Below, piece by piece: positions 24,201-37,129 of a stretch of DNA of 64,000 nt. Each line of letters opens with the position of its first letter. Positions within the stretch are counted from its first letter, which is position 1. Below the pieces are notes generated by a model. It ran no database searches and was not told the DNA's origin. It saw only the letters and a program-made list of their open reading frames with translations. Origin of the DNA: Nematostella vectensis (taxonomy: Eukaryota; Cnidaria; Anthozoa; Actiniaria; Edwardsiidae); NCBI RefSeq assembly GCF_932526225.1, contig NC_064035.1, forward strand, positions 3,595,501-3,659,500, written 5' to 3'. The translations under genes were made by a program, and so were the position numbers.

Positions 24201-27200
24201 TATTGTGGTAATGGAAGGAGGTATAATGGCAAACAAGGAAATGAACTTGATTATTCGAAAGATACTTATGAAGCATCTAACTTTTATGCATTTGATTTTC
24301 CTAAGAAGAATGACAAGTTTCATTGGGTGAGTCCTGAGCTGAAGGCAGACTTTAGAGACAGAGATGCTAATTGCAATCTTGACATGGGGCATTCTGTTAC
24401 ATTTCAGAGGCCATTGTGCGCCTTGATGGATATTGACTTGGCATCCACGAGACAAGACTTTGTTTCTCCTGGGACAGATAGAAGTAGTGTTGTCTCTAGT
24501 GAAAGGCAGAAAACATTGGAGTCCAACAATGCAAGTGATAGGATTTATGGACAATGTTCTTTCCAAAGTAATGCTCATTTATTCCTCAGTGAAAAAGAAA
24601 CACCACAAAATAATACTGATACAAAAGAATGTTCCTTAACTAAAAAAATCAGTTCAATTGAGGAGGATTTATCTGAAGCTGACATCAAAGTTACTTGTTT
24701 AAATTCTAAGAGCACACATGGTGTAAGCAGCTCAACAGTGACGTGCTCTGCAAGTTCTGTGTTAATAGGAGGCACTGCAATAGATGCTTGGACTGGAAAT
24801 TTGAATGGCAGAAGTAAAGAGGCAGATTTTCCAAGACTGACTAGCTTTGCTGTTCCAGTGTCAGATTGCTCAACAGCTCTGTCTGAGGAAAGAGAGGAGG
24901 CTTTGAGAGCAAAATTGGGAATCAAGAGAGAGCCAATGGATCGCAAAGAGGTAAAATCTCTCTTTTATTTATTTCTATTTAATTCATTTGTGATTTACTG
25001 TAGTGATCAACTTTGTCCTCCCCTATTGGGATGGAGTTTACTTTCCAACATATATTTTATACATATAGGTGCCCCTTCCTTCAAATCCTGGATCCAACCC
25101 TGAAATGATCTGGCTAAAGACTAGCTTGCATGTACCACGTTTTCTGGTAGAAAATATTTATTAGCTCATATTTTTTCCTTACTTTGTGGGGAAAATCCGG
25201 CATGACAGCATGTATACTGAGTGGTTTAAGATTTTAAAAAGAATTTTCCCAACACAAAATCAGCCTGATAAATTGGCCAGAGTTATTAGCCTAAAAAACA
25301 CTTATCTTGCTAACTTGATGCATTATTTTTAATATAATGCAAAATATAATTTTTTTAAATATTATTACCCATTGCATTCATACTCAAGCAATAAAATACT
25401 GTTGTACTTGATGGTTGAATTAAATTTCTTGGTTATTTAAGTAGATTTAGTTTGCTTAACATTTTGTGTTTTACTTTTTTGTGGTATTGAAAGATCCATC
25501 TGCATGGATCTGAACAATCTAAAGCATTAAAAGTTTAGTTTAGTAAGTATAATACCTTTTGAAGTAATAATTGATAAAAATAAACTCTGATGTATTTGGC
25601 AGGACTTCTCATCATGCAGTTCTGAGAAAATCCAGGTCAAAAAGAAACCTGGTCTAGATTCAAAGAACGGTGAGTTTTTTATGCCTTTTGCACAATTCTG
25701 GTAGCATAAACATTATACAGTAAATGGAAAGGCAATGTTAAACCACATAATGCTAGAAAAATACTACATTTTCTTATCTCAATGTGATTTTAAACACACA
25801 CATTTCCCTATGATGTTTATATGTCATTTTTATTCAAATTAAGTTATCCCTAATAAAGTGTGTATCATTCGTATAAACTTCAATTGCTGATCCTCAGATG
25901 CTACGCCTCAAGAGTCTCTAACCCTCTGTAGCTTTCTGCATATTGATGGAGTACGTTGTTCTGCACGGACCTCTGCGAGGTATACTTACCATGTTAAATT
26001 AACTATGTTTGCTTGGTTCTCATGTTCCTATTTAAGAGCTTGTAACCAAAAAGTAGGATTCTGCAACACATGATTAGAATGGCGACATTCCGTACTTTGC
26101 TCAAGTTTACACAATTTATACAAATACTAATAAGTTACTGTAGTTCTAAAAAAAGGCGACCTGTTCATATTCATTAGCAAAAAAATATCGATTTATATGG
26201 AAAGTAACGTTTGCCTGAAGTTATGCTGAATGTTTTGTTGTATGTTTAAAAAGGGATTGAACGTGTGAGCTACTCATAGTTTCATATAACTTACATTCAA
26301 TACTAGGAAAATATCTGTTTCACAGATACTGTAGCTATCATGAACGTATCCAGCCGACTGCATCTACCATTCCACAGAGGTCTCCCAGTGCACCGTCCTC
26401 TTTGACCACAACGGGACTTGTCAATCTAGATGACACCTTGCCGTATAAACTCGGCGAGAGAAGTAAAGACTCTGCTGTACGGCGCACGACTACTGATAAA
26501 AAAAAGTCATACAGTGTTCTCCCTGAGATGTCTGGCCAGCCAGCTCATACCAGGACAGGGAGCTCCTTGGTGGAAGAGCAACAGGCGGCAGAGAAGGTTA
26601 CTACTAACAAAATGCAGATGATAGATCTAAGCTATAGCACAAAGTACCTCTCGCAAGCCCATTCTCTGGGTGTAGGGACAAGGTCATGTGATACGAACAC
26701 TAAAGCTTCACATGTTGTTGATCAAGACTCGAGTGTAGGCGCTTCACTCAGACGGGAACACGCATCAGATAGATTTCATGGAAGAGTGTTTGTCTCCTCG
26801 AGTAAGGGTTCAGATACTGATGTTTTGAGAGATACACTCTCTTTCAGTACAGCCAAAGGCGCCAAGGATTTAGTGTCATGTAGTTTGACTGATGACGTTG
26901 GAGAAAGGAATCTAACTCCCTCTGTATTTACCTCTCCTACTTGCAAAAGCCCATTGCGTAGTCCTGAGGGGGGCAAATCACCTAACTCTTTCGGCATTTC
27001 CAACATGGATTTATGCAAGCTGAACTTACCGCCAAACATCAAGCGTGCACTCTCCATGAAGTACTTAAAAAAGAATTCTGATGCTGTGGCGCCAAATCTG
27101 AGCAGTGCTAGATCGCGCATAGATGTGCCTAGAAAACCGTCCCTTGAAAAGGAGGATGACCTAACCAAGAAGAAGAGAACGGAACCATCAATCCTAGACA

Positions 27201-30200
27201 GAGCACCACGCCTAAACAGGAGCTCGAGTCTTGATTCGTTCCCATTCCGGCGGTTTGCATATGGAGATTTCTCCTCATTAATGGCCAACAGGAACGAAAA
27301 ATCTGTAACAGCTAGCGCCGCCTTTTCCAGTGTCCAGTCACTTACAGAGCTCACCTCGACAGCTTTTACTCAGCCTTTTTCTAGCGACACACCTTCCACG
27401 GCTTTATCTTCAATCTCATCAGCCCAGCCACTTACAAGTTTGATCGAACTGAGTTCTACTCAATACCTCAAATCGACACAGCCATCTGAAGCCACTACTC
27501 CCTTTCTTAAATCAACAGGATCGTCTGAAATCACTACTCGGAACTTCATGTCGGTTATGGATCCTGAATCTGAAATCGCTCCTCAGGGCGTAACATCGGT
27601 AGGGGATTATGAAACTTCTCAGTCCCTCAAATCGCCGAATACAATGAAACCTAGACGTACGTATAAAGATCTGAAAGCCCATGCAACAAGAACCCAAATA
27701 TTACCCAGTAAGCCGTCGACATTTGCTTCGTCCTTCCATCCGGTAGCATCAAGATTCGTAGAAATAGCTCCCAGGCCGTCGCGGCATGCAACAAGTACTG
27801 CAAACTCCCTCCAACGTCATGGATTACTAGACCTTCAATCTTCCTCTCTTTCGGGCCTTGCTTCACGTCAGATGGACCCTGTAACGTCCAGATACGTTAA
27901 CATAGTGCGCAAGCCATCGCCACCGGAAGTAAGCAGTTGTAATGCGAACTCCCTTCAGCGTCATGGAATTCTAGACCTTCAAAGGTCCTCGGTTATGGGT
28001 GTGGCTGCTCACAAGGTGATTCCTCCTACAGAGTCTGCTGACCCACTTCTCAAGCATGGCCTTGTTGACCTAACATCCGTGAATGTTACTGAGATCCCTG
28101 AAGTTCACCGTACTGGTCAAACCACCCTCGAGGTCCTTAGCCCTAAGAGGCAGCTGGAGGAGGATGAAGAGGAACGTTCCAGCAAAAAAGCCAAATTAGA
28201 CGATGATCAGAATGTTGACCTTTCGAGAGTCACCTACACCACAGGAGTAGACATCATGCAGTTACTCATGTTGGAGAAGGAGGAGCAAGCTCAGACGAAA
28301 GTGCTTGAGCGAACGCGAAATCAAATCCAAGAAACAAACGCAAAGATGCACAAGCTCGCGGTTGAGCTGGAAAGACTTCAAGCAGAGGAAAAATGTACGT
28401 CAAAAAGTATAAATGAACTCAAGGAAAGGAGACTAAACATCCTGCAAAGCGCGCTGCATTGTCAGGAAGGCAAGAACAAAATAATACACGAAGATGACGG
28501 AATTAATCCTAAGCAAGATTTGTCTCTTCTGTCAGAAAAACCATCCAGTCCTGGGTCTAGTCATGTCGGGAATTTTCAGGGAATATGCGATAAAATGGAT
28601 GTGGACGGCCCTTCGCATAATATGCCTCATGATGAGCAGCATTATCACAAGCAGGAGGCTATTCTTGACGAGAGTGTGGTCGTTAAGATTGAAGTACCCG
28701 ACGAGGAAACCGCTGCAGAAGTTGCTGCTTTGATAAACCCAGAACACGGTATGCTGACGTTGGTGGATCAGGGCATTGAATCAGCAACAGTCGAGAAATT
28801 GGACCTACAAGAAAGTGAGCACGGGAAAGGGCCTAGTACCGAGGAAGGGACGTGTGTTTCTGATGGTATGGCGAACAGCGTAGCTCCACCCTCGGGAGAG
28901 ACAGAAACAGTGCCAAGCCCTCCTGTAAGAGGAACGAACAGAGCAAAACAAATAACTTGCCCTCCGAAAAGAGGTTTAAGAAAAAGTCCAAGAAAGCTAC
29001 CTGTAATTCGGCAAAGAAGTAGTAATGATAGTACTAAGCCATCACAGGCCTCGGATACAAGTGATATTGGGGGTAAAGCTCCTCGAAGCCGGGTGGAGTT
29101 GATTGACAAGGTAAAAAACCTTCACTCTGCAAAGAAACTTCAGTCAGGAAAGAGGAAAAGTTTTTCCGATGTTGAGGTTTCCAACACGATAGCTTTATCA
29201 CGAGAACGAATTCAGTTGGTCCGTGATAGAATTAAACTGTGGAAATCTGATCAAGATGGGGCTTTGGCAACTGCTTCTGAAGCTTCCGAGAAGGTTCTGC
29301 TGACAACTGCAGAAAAGACATCACTTAGGCCGTCCTCTACTAATTCGGACACTGATACTACGATGTATTATAACAATACCCCCTTAACGCCTTCTAAAGT
29401 CCCCGTCCGTGACGTTACGGTTCCTGTCCGCGAGTTAAGGAATTCAACTCGTAAGACTACTAAAGAGCTGAAAAAGTCGAGCTTGCAAAAGTCGAGAAAG
29501 AATTCGCATGACGCTAGAAAGGAGCCGAGGGAAGGGTCGAAACGGAAAGCAGACACAAAGACCGAAAGCTCAAAACAAGGAAAGAGACAAGCACGCAAAA
29601 GAGGCAAGGAGAAAAGGAATTTTAAGCGAAGGAGCTCGAGCAGAGGCACCCCTACCCCTGTCAGTATTTCAGTTTGCGGGAACAGCCCATCAGAAGATGT
29701 AAAGAAAATGAATGCCCAAGAGGTAGGTACAGTATGTACGGGGCTGTACGGAATGGCTTGAACAGGGGAACGGGGGCTGGAAATAGGGAGATCATAATCT
29801 GATTCCTCGTTTCTTATAATTATCTAGGGTTCTACAAATTCAGAGTTGTCTACTCCTGTTGCTCATGTTGGACTACCGACTGCGGCCGTCGAGTCTCTGA
29901 AGAAACAGCTTCAGCGCAAGTCTCGAGGTACAGTATGCACCTGCTGACATGGATTCAAGGGAAAGGTTGTGAAATAGGTCGTCAGTTATACTTAGTTAAG
30001 CTATATAATGGATATGCATGTTCTTTATGCAAATCTAATGGAACTTTTTTGTCATTGTAACAGTCCCAACCAAGTCCAGCTCTGAATCCTACTCTATGTT
30101 CAGTGGACACACTGGGGCCGTGTGCGCCATCAAGGTATTAGCAATCAGTGTTTTATTTAGTATAAAGAATATAACTAGGGGACAGTAGCTAAGACGTATC

Positions 30201-33200
30201 CGCTTTTGAACGGCGTTAGTCTGAGTCTTAGTACCTGATCGTGTTTAAAGATTGCATTCAAAATGAATTCAAACGATAATTCAAGTCATCAGACCTAGAA
30301 ACTATGAGATATTTCACCGTTGCGACATTTTTGTATCTTGCTGATATTCAGACTGACAATCGATTACTGTTTTCGCCTAGGCCTGTGATGGCTACCTGTA
30401 CACCTGTTCTGCAGACAAGACGACCAAAGCTTTTGACATCCAGGTAAAGACGGGAGCAGAGAATAGGGTTCTTCTTTGTTTAGAAGTTTGGGGTCTTGGA
30501 GGATAAATGTTTCGTTTTGTACTTGATAGGTTTTCTACATGTTGCGCGCTACCTTGGCCACCAAGACAAAGTTCTGAAACGTTAGCTACTAAGCATGCAA
30601 GAATAACAATTTTTATTCACGCAATCTTTATAACTTGGAGAATTCCGTCGGTTTTAGATGGCTTGTAAATTTCATAGCGCGTTTCTCCAATCCCTATTTG
30701 GCTTGTAAATTTCATAGCGCGTTTCTCCAATCCCTATTTGGCTTGCTTCCACATTAGCGTACGTCTCACTGTAGGTGATTTTTTTTTTTCATTTCTTTTC
30801 TCAGACTGGAAATTGCGTGAAAGTCTATGATGGGCATCACAATGCTGTCAACTGCCTTGAGGTAAATTAAACGATGATGAGGAAGACATGCATTAATTAC
30901 TGGATCATTGGAACGTAATGAAATGTTAGTCATCCTGGGTGATGGACCGGGTAAAGTAGGAGCAATGCGCATTTTACGAATCATAACTATCTGGCTCCCT
31001 GCGTTAGATCTCAGAAGATCGGACACGCCTGTTCACTGGCTCCAACGATCAGACCGTACGGAGTTACAACGTGAAGGTAGGAAAAATCTTTCTAGGCAAA
31101 AACTTTATTGAATAGAGGTAGTAATATAAGTGAGAAAATTTTAGGCTATCGGTTTCTTAAATCCAAGGTTCTTACTCGCTCTACTATGTACTATGTATTT
31201 TTGTACAAAGTTTGTAAAACTATTAGGCGCTATGATGACAGTTTATGCTGGAATCTATAGTAGTAAAATACAGTGGTCAGAGATCTTGTAATGTGACATG
31301 GCATGTGATGTTGTCATGTCAACAGACGGCTGTTTGCACTCACAAGTTCACATTCCACGGCCGTGTCATGTGTCTTCATAATGCATTCGATCTGTTGTTT
31401 GTCGGGCTGAACACTGGTATCGTCACACTGGTCGATCTTAAGGTACTTTCTAATACCTCAGACGTAGTTTAGATACATTCTTCAACTAGAAAGTTCGCTT
31501 CAAGCTTTATCTTAAAACAAGCAAAAACTTTGAAAAGAGAACCCCCATTTTATGAAAGTCTAAAATAGTAAAAATAGGCTAATATATCTGTTGAATATTG
31601 TTATAGAAAAACGCATGCGTCGAACGGCTCCACTGCCATGACCCCAGAGGTGTTAGTTGCCTAGCAACGGCTACTGAGGGTCAACGGAAGCTCCTTTGCA
31701 CGGGCTCATTTGACGCAACAATTTCCATTCGAGACTCCACGGTAAGCTGTGCAATCAGGAGAGACCATGTGAGATCGTTAATAAATGTAAGGGGTGGGGC
31801 ATCTTTGCGAGTGTCGAGTACAAAAGAGAAACCTGCTTCCGTCACAAAGCCATAGCCCCCCCCCCCCCAAAAAAAAAAAAACAAACAAACAAACAAAAAA
31901 CATTGAAATGATTAATCTGCATACAAATACCCTAACAGATGAGAGAGATAAGATTTTCCGTTGGGCCGTTGTATTCATCATTTAATAACACCAAATCACT
32001 CTTCACCCCCTGCAAGTGTCGCGCGAGTGATGCGCTATAGCTATAGCTGTCCATACCTCTATCCACAGAGCGGACTTCTCATCAGAACAATAAAAAGCCA
32101 CACGATGACGGTGCTGTGTTTGCAGGTAACAGTAAGGCTAGTCCACAACCACACTCACTTAGGAACTGTACGGGTAACAGGCTAGTCCACAACCACACTC
32201 ACTTAGGAACTGTACGGGTAACAGTCAGGCTAGTCCACAACCGCACTCACTTAGGAACTGTACGGGTAACAGTAAGGCTAGTCCACAACCACTCTCACTT
32301 AGGAACTGTACGGGTAACAGTAAGGCTAGTCCACAACCACTCTCACTTAGGAACTGTACGGGTAACAGTAAGGCTAGTCCACAACCACTCTCACTTAGGA
32401 ACTGTACGGGTAACAGTAAGGCTAGTCCACAACCACACTCACTTAGGAACTGTACGGGTAACAGTAAGGCTAGTCCACAACCACACTCACTCAGGAACTG
32501 TACGGGTAACAGTAAGGCTAGTCCACAACCACACTCACTTAGGAACTGTACGGGTAACAGTCAGGCTAGTCCACAACCACACTCACTTAGGAACTGTACG
32601 GGTAACAGTAAGGCTAGTCCACAACCACACTCACTTAGGAACTGTACGGGTAACAGTAAGGCTAGTCCACAACCACACTCACTTAGGAACTGTACGGGTA
32701 ACAGGCTAGTCCACAACCACACTCATTTAGGAACTGTACGGGTAACAGGCTAGTCCACAACCACACTCACTTAGGAACTGTACGGGTAACAGTAAGGATA
32801 GTCCACAACCACACTCACTTAGGAACTGTACGGGTAACAGGCTAGTCCACAACCACACTCATTTAGGAACTGTACGGGTAACAGGCTAGTCCACAACCAC
32901 AGTCACTCAGGAACTGTACGGGTAACAGTAAGGCTAGTCCAAAACCACACTCACTTAGGGACTGTACGAGTAACGGTCAGAGGCCGGCCGAATAGGCGCT
33001 ACCCACCGGATAAAATCCCTATCCAGTAGATTGTGGATTGTGCAACCGAATCACACCACTTAAATAGGTTTTATCCGCTGGATCAGGATTTAACCGGTGG
33101 AAAAAACTTGTCCAAGCTTTGTGCAACCGGCCCCTAGCCAGTTCCTCAACCACACCCACTTGAAAATGTCGTTAAAGATATTTATGCAATTAAATAAGGT

Positions 33201-36200
33201 TAAGAAAAAAAAGCGTGTCTCAAGTGAGGATCCAGGATTTCTTTAAAGGGGAGACCAACCCCTCTCTCTTCCTTGTTACTTTATCTGTAATTCAAATTTA
33301 GGGCTGGCAACGATAATATTTCTTCCATTTCTTCCACTTGATGTAAAAAAAAAACTATTTCCATTTCTTTACAGGTAGTGGAGAATTTCATTTACAGTGG
33401 TGCGGCCGACAATCAAGTTCTTGCGCACAACCTCAACGTAAGTAAAAGGCCCGTGAAACACGTACGTTTTCTCGTGTTCCGTCATGTTCTCTTTTCTCTA
33501 GGGGAATCATCTGCTGAGAAGAATTTCAATGCCCTCCTTGCTAATTCTCGGCAAATAATGGCAAGTAACTCTCTCTTTCCCACAGACTGGCGAGCTGGTG
33601 CGTAGTTACAAAGGGCATACACTGAGTGTCAGCGGTCTGCAGGTAGTCGGGCGGGTCCTTGTCTCTTCCTGCTTGGACAAGCTGATTCGCTGCTACGATC
33701 TCGCGGTACGAATCTAGTAATATTAACAGAACTATAAATAACAAACTTACTTGTCTCTTCCTGCTTGGACAAGCTGATTCGCTGCTACGATCTCGCGGTA
33801 CGAATCTAGTAATATTAACAGAACTATAAATAACAAACTTACTTGTCTCTTCCTGCTTGGACAAGCTGATTCGCTGCTACGATCTCGCGGTACGAATCTA
33901 GTAATATTAACAGAACTATAAATAACAAACTTACTTGTCTCTTCCTGCTTGGACAAGCTGATTCGCTGCTACGATCTCGCGGTACGAATCTAGTAATATT
34001 AACAGAACTATAAATAACAAACTTACATTCCCAGTTATTTATAAATCTAGGAATATTGAAATGGTTAAGCCTTGGACCACTATTTATTACATTCCCTATA
34101 GGCTGTTGCCGCTGTTGTTGTCTCCAACTCTTCCCAATTCCTATTCATGACTGATTCATTGTGCGCTTCAGTCCGCAGAGCTGCTTCAAGTCTACGGCGG
34201 TCACAAGGAGATGATATTTTCTGTTCACATGTTCAACGGCAAGGTACCGAAACAAACTTATAGGGTATGTACCAAACAAAATCATACGGTATATACCAAA
34301 AAAAACTCATACTCTGTGTAAATACGGTAAGTACCAAACAAATTCATACTCTGTGTAAATACGGTATGTACCAAAAAACTCATACTCTGTGTAAATACGG
34401 TAAGTACCAAACAAACTCGTGCTCTGCAAGAGATAGGGTAAGTAGTTCCCCTGAAATCGCGATCGCGATATATTGAGGTTCCACTTATACACAGAAAGTC
34501 TGTCCAAAAAATGTCTTAATAAAGATGAACTTTTTGCAAGTTGGCAGGGTCGAATCATATTTAGTACTCTGGTTTAAAATATCTTGTTCTAAACATGAAA
34601 AGATATCTCAATATTCAAAATAAAACCCAAACACCAATGCCTCACATTTTGATTTGCTAACAATGTGTTTTTTGTGAAGATCTACAGTGGAGCTCGTGAT
34701 GGTAAAGTGGTGTCAGTGAAATTGGACCTCCGAGTGTATCATCAGTGCTTGGTATGTAGTAAATGTCCTCCAAGAGCGTACTCCTGGGGAGAATACTAGG
34801 CCTATCAGAGTCGTGCTCTGTGACAGGCAAAGACTGTTGTAACTGGCACTGTTAAAATACCACCTCAAATTGTTCACATCAATATCAGGGGGCGTAGCCC
34901 TAAGGAATTGCTTTGCTGGGGATAAAAAACCACTATAAGTGATACATGATGGGAGTGCCCTAGGGGGCTAATACACTGACTGACGCAACAGTTCATGTTT
35001 GCAGATTCCATAGTTTAATTTCTTTGATATCTTTTAAATCGGCTAATTTGCCATGCTTTTTTGCTCACAGTGGAAAGACTGCAATCTCAAGTATGGTGTG
35101 ATGTCACACCTGACAGACCACGTGAAAGGTACAGTTCTTTTTAGTATGCCGTTAAGTTATCAGTCCATACTTTTTCGTATCATGCGCTGTAAGCATTTCT
35201 CACGGAAACGTCTTCTAGCCAGCCTAGGCTTGTTTCACTTATAGCTATTCTCAGTTAAACGCGGTCGCATGGAAAAAAGATTGCAAGCAAAAACTCGTTT
35301 TTTTGTCAATGTTTCCATGGCATCATACAGCGCCATACTTGATGTTGAAGGGCATTTGGCACGCCGGACTTCACAAGACCTCGGAAGCCTTCAACAAATG
35401 AACAACACTAAAATCATGTTTTTGGGGGTATATTTTGGTTATTCTTGAGATTCTAAGCACATGGAAAACATGGAAGTTATTTATACCCAATGCCATGGCG
35501 AAAACGAAATGCAAATTGTTCAAGCAGAGGATAAAATTGTTGATATATTTGCTCTCCTCGGTTTTGCTAGGGTTGGAGTCGATTTTTCTATCCTTCATGT
35601 CTCCCGGCAAATTTTCCTGAGCTGCCTTGTATAAGTTGCTCATAAAAGTATTGTGCCAAAAAATATTTTTGCGTAATTATTTACTGTATTTGTATGAGCA
35701 GTTCGTATGGTGATTCAACACCCATTCGCTTGATGTCGTACTTTCTTTAGTTGCTAAACGACTGCATGTGAAACTGAAGGCTGAGGATGGCTCAAATCAA
35801 GTTTAATTATCCATTCTCAAGTCATGGATTTGATTGCAATTATTTCCAATAACCTACTAGTTATACGTCGTACCCAGGTTTATTTATTTATTTATTTATT
35901 TATTTTGAAGAGGGGGAAATAGTAAAGCAGGGGGTTTTTATGGGTAGGGTTTCAGAAGAGCAGCAACATTTGTTGTTTTTAGCCCCCCTTTTCTAACATT
36001 TCAATCCGAAGGGGGGTGGGGAATTTTTCCCTGTTTTATTTTCATTGATGTCAATATTATAGAAACAGTATAGAAACAGTCCCTGACTATTTTGATGATT
36101 GTTTGTATTTGTTGTGGTGGTTAGAATCCCACATCAAACAAGGCGATCTGACAAGCTGCGGATGGGAAGGATGTGACGGAGTCTTTTCCTCTGATTCGAT

Positions 36201-36565
36201 CCATGAGAAGCTGGTGAGTATGTTTTGATTATTTTTGCAATGAGTGATAGACAAACAAGACCTTACAGGGGACCTCCTCAGATAACCTAGAATGCTATGC
36301 TATAGTCATATGTTGCAATGAGTGATAGGCACGCCTCGATTCAGAGGGACTTTCTCAAATTGACCAGAATCTTATGTTATGTTACAGCCATATGTGGTGA
36401 CAATACCCAGTTATTTAATGATGGCAGCGACAAACCGCAGTTCCGGAGTTGGGTTTGAATTTCAAAAAAATAAGTTTCAACTTCAATATTATGCTGTTGT
36501 TTTTTCTTCAGGATATCGCCAGACACATACTTAGTCATGTAGAGTCACGTGGTAGCGAGAAGTGA
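21215..36565 (+). CDS. ZNF106: ZNF106-like protein: C2H2 fingers, long disordered region, seven WD40 repeats, C-terminal fingers
   Basis: Exons: 21215-21316, 23443-23504, 23783-24950, 25603-25669, 25898-25979, 26326-29722, 29828-29927, 30064-30134, 30381-30443, 30805-30861, 31008-31076, 31326-31442, 31607-31741, 32069-32125, 33375-33437, 33586-33705, 34172-34243, 34680-34751, 35071-35128, 36125-36213, 36512-36565. All phases agree, giving 2,024 residues; vertebrate ZNF106 is about 1,900. Finger 1 uses C23, C26, H39 and H45; finger 2 uses C61, C64, H77 and H83. The linker LHHGKLNKAKGR matches vertebrate ZNF106. Residues about 1135-1205 form a coiled coil next to KRQLEEDEEERSSKKAK, a likely nuclear signal. 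A very basic stretch lies before the propeller. WD40 repeats fill about 1660-1956. Two C-x4-C fingers (CLWKDC, CGWEGC) end the protein. Vertebrate ZNF106 is a nuclear RNA-binding protein needed in motor neurons and muscle. The ATG was chosen because finger 1 follows directly. Confidence 0.95.
21567..22542. mobile_element. Non-autonomous DNA transposon (long-TIR, hAT-like MITE) in ZNF106 intron 1
   Basis: The left end ACAGGGAGCTCACCTCTA and the right end TAGAGGTGAGCTCCCTGT are inverted copies. The similarity runs inwards for about 170 bases (GCTTTGCGTTGTCGTTGATT and CTCTCTCATTGGTTAG on the left, complements on the right). The flanks GCATATCC (21559-21566) and GCACATCT (22543-22550) agree at 6 of 8 bases, like an aged 8-bp target duplication. 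The CAGGG-type ends and 8-bp site suggest hAT. No transposase is present. Confidence 0.8.
30661..30740. repeat. Exact 40-bp tandem duplication in ZNF106 intron 9
   Basis: The unit beginning GCTTGTAAATTTCATAGCGC is present twice with no difference, so the duplication is recent. Confidence 0.95.
32126..32985 (+). repeat. 48/44-bp minisatellite, 18 copies, starting at the ZNF106 exon 14 donor
   Basis: The unit GTAACAGTAAGGCTAGTCCA...CTGTACGG repeats 18 times from the first intron base. Most units are 48 bp; a minority lack TAAG and are 44 bp. The true donor is CAG|GTAACAGTAAG, and each copy offers G|GTAACAGTAAG or G|GTAACAGG. The 48-bp period keeps a frame open (VRLVHNHTHLGTVRVT), giving a spurious ORF of nearly 200 codons. 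Confidence 0.95.
33658..34028 (+). repeat. 92-bp tandem repeat, four copies, duplicating the end of ZNF106 exon 16 with its donor
   Basis: Units start at 33658, 33750, 33842 and 33934 and are almost identical. Each contains the last 48 coding bases of exon 16 (ending CGATCTCGCG), the donor GTACGA and 38 more intron bases. No acceptor AG precedes the extra copies. Reading through the first donor meets a TAG four codons later. Confidence 0.95.
34244..34446 (+). repeat. Degenerate repeat of about 24-42 bp in ZNF106 intron 17, every unit headed by a donor-like site
   Basis: Starting at the exon 17 donor (AAG|GTACCG), units begin G|GTATGTACC, G|GTATATACC, G|GTAAGTACC, G|GTATGTACC, G|GTAAGTACC and G|GTAAGTAG. 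Each continues with CAAACAAA.TCATACTCTG. Three units carry a full GTAAGT consensus. Confidence 0.85.
35880..35904. repeat. (TTTA)n microsatellite
   Basis: Six or so TTTA units lie in ZNF106 intron 19. Confidence 0.9.
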
Positions 36566-36701
36566 GAGTCGACTGTTAGTCAAGTCTTCTCGTGGTAAGC
36601 TCAAAAGATGGCGCACTCGATGTTAGCGCAATCAATGGCTGACAGTTTACTCGCGGCTTCATAGACATATAGTCATGTAGACGTCACATTTTACCAAGAT
36701 A

Positions 36702-36707
36702 TTAAAG
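36702..36707 (+). promoter_or_regulatory. Candidate poly(A) signal ATTAAA for ZNF106
   Basis: It lies 137 bases past the stop. A canonical AATAAA at 37105-37110 is the alternative distal site. Between stop and signal, a GTCGACTGTTAGTCAAGTCT block recurs near 36710. Confidence 0.35.
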
Positions 36708-37129
36708 CTCAGTCGACTGTTAGTCAAGTCTTTTTATGGTAAGCTCATATAGATGCCTCGCTTGAGGACTCGCGATGTGAGCTGGTTGTCACAGGAGATA
36801 AACTCTACGTTGAGGAAGGCTCCAAATAATACATTTTTATGCCTCACGGTTGGTTTTAACACAATGAGATTTGCATGCAACGTCTTCACAAATTTATTTT
36901 TTGTCTTAACTTAATGTTCAAGAATTTATTGGTAAAGATTACCAGGAACAAAGGTATAGGGGAGCTCTCGTGCTCAAGAAATGTATGAAACTTGTTTTAT
37001 GATATATTATTTTGTAGCTAGATGCGTTTGAAGAACGATTGTCTCGCAGCATGCCATATTATTTTAAATAGAAACATGTGAATACGTTATGAAGAATTTA
37101 CATGAATAAACGTGAGAGTAACTCAGCGA

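Noticed and set aside
32116-32709. 197-codon plus-strand frame of VRLVHNHTHLGTVR repeats
   Set aside because: It is the 48-bp intronic minisatellite read in an open frame. Exon 14 ends at its start in a different phase, and the WD40 repeat continues in exon 15.
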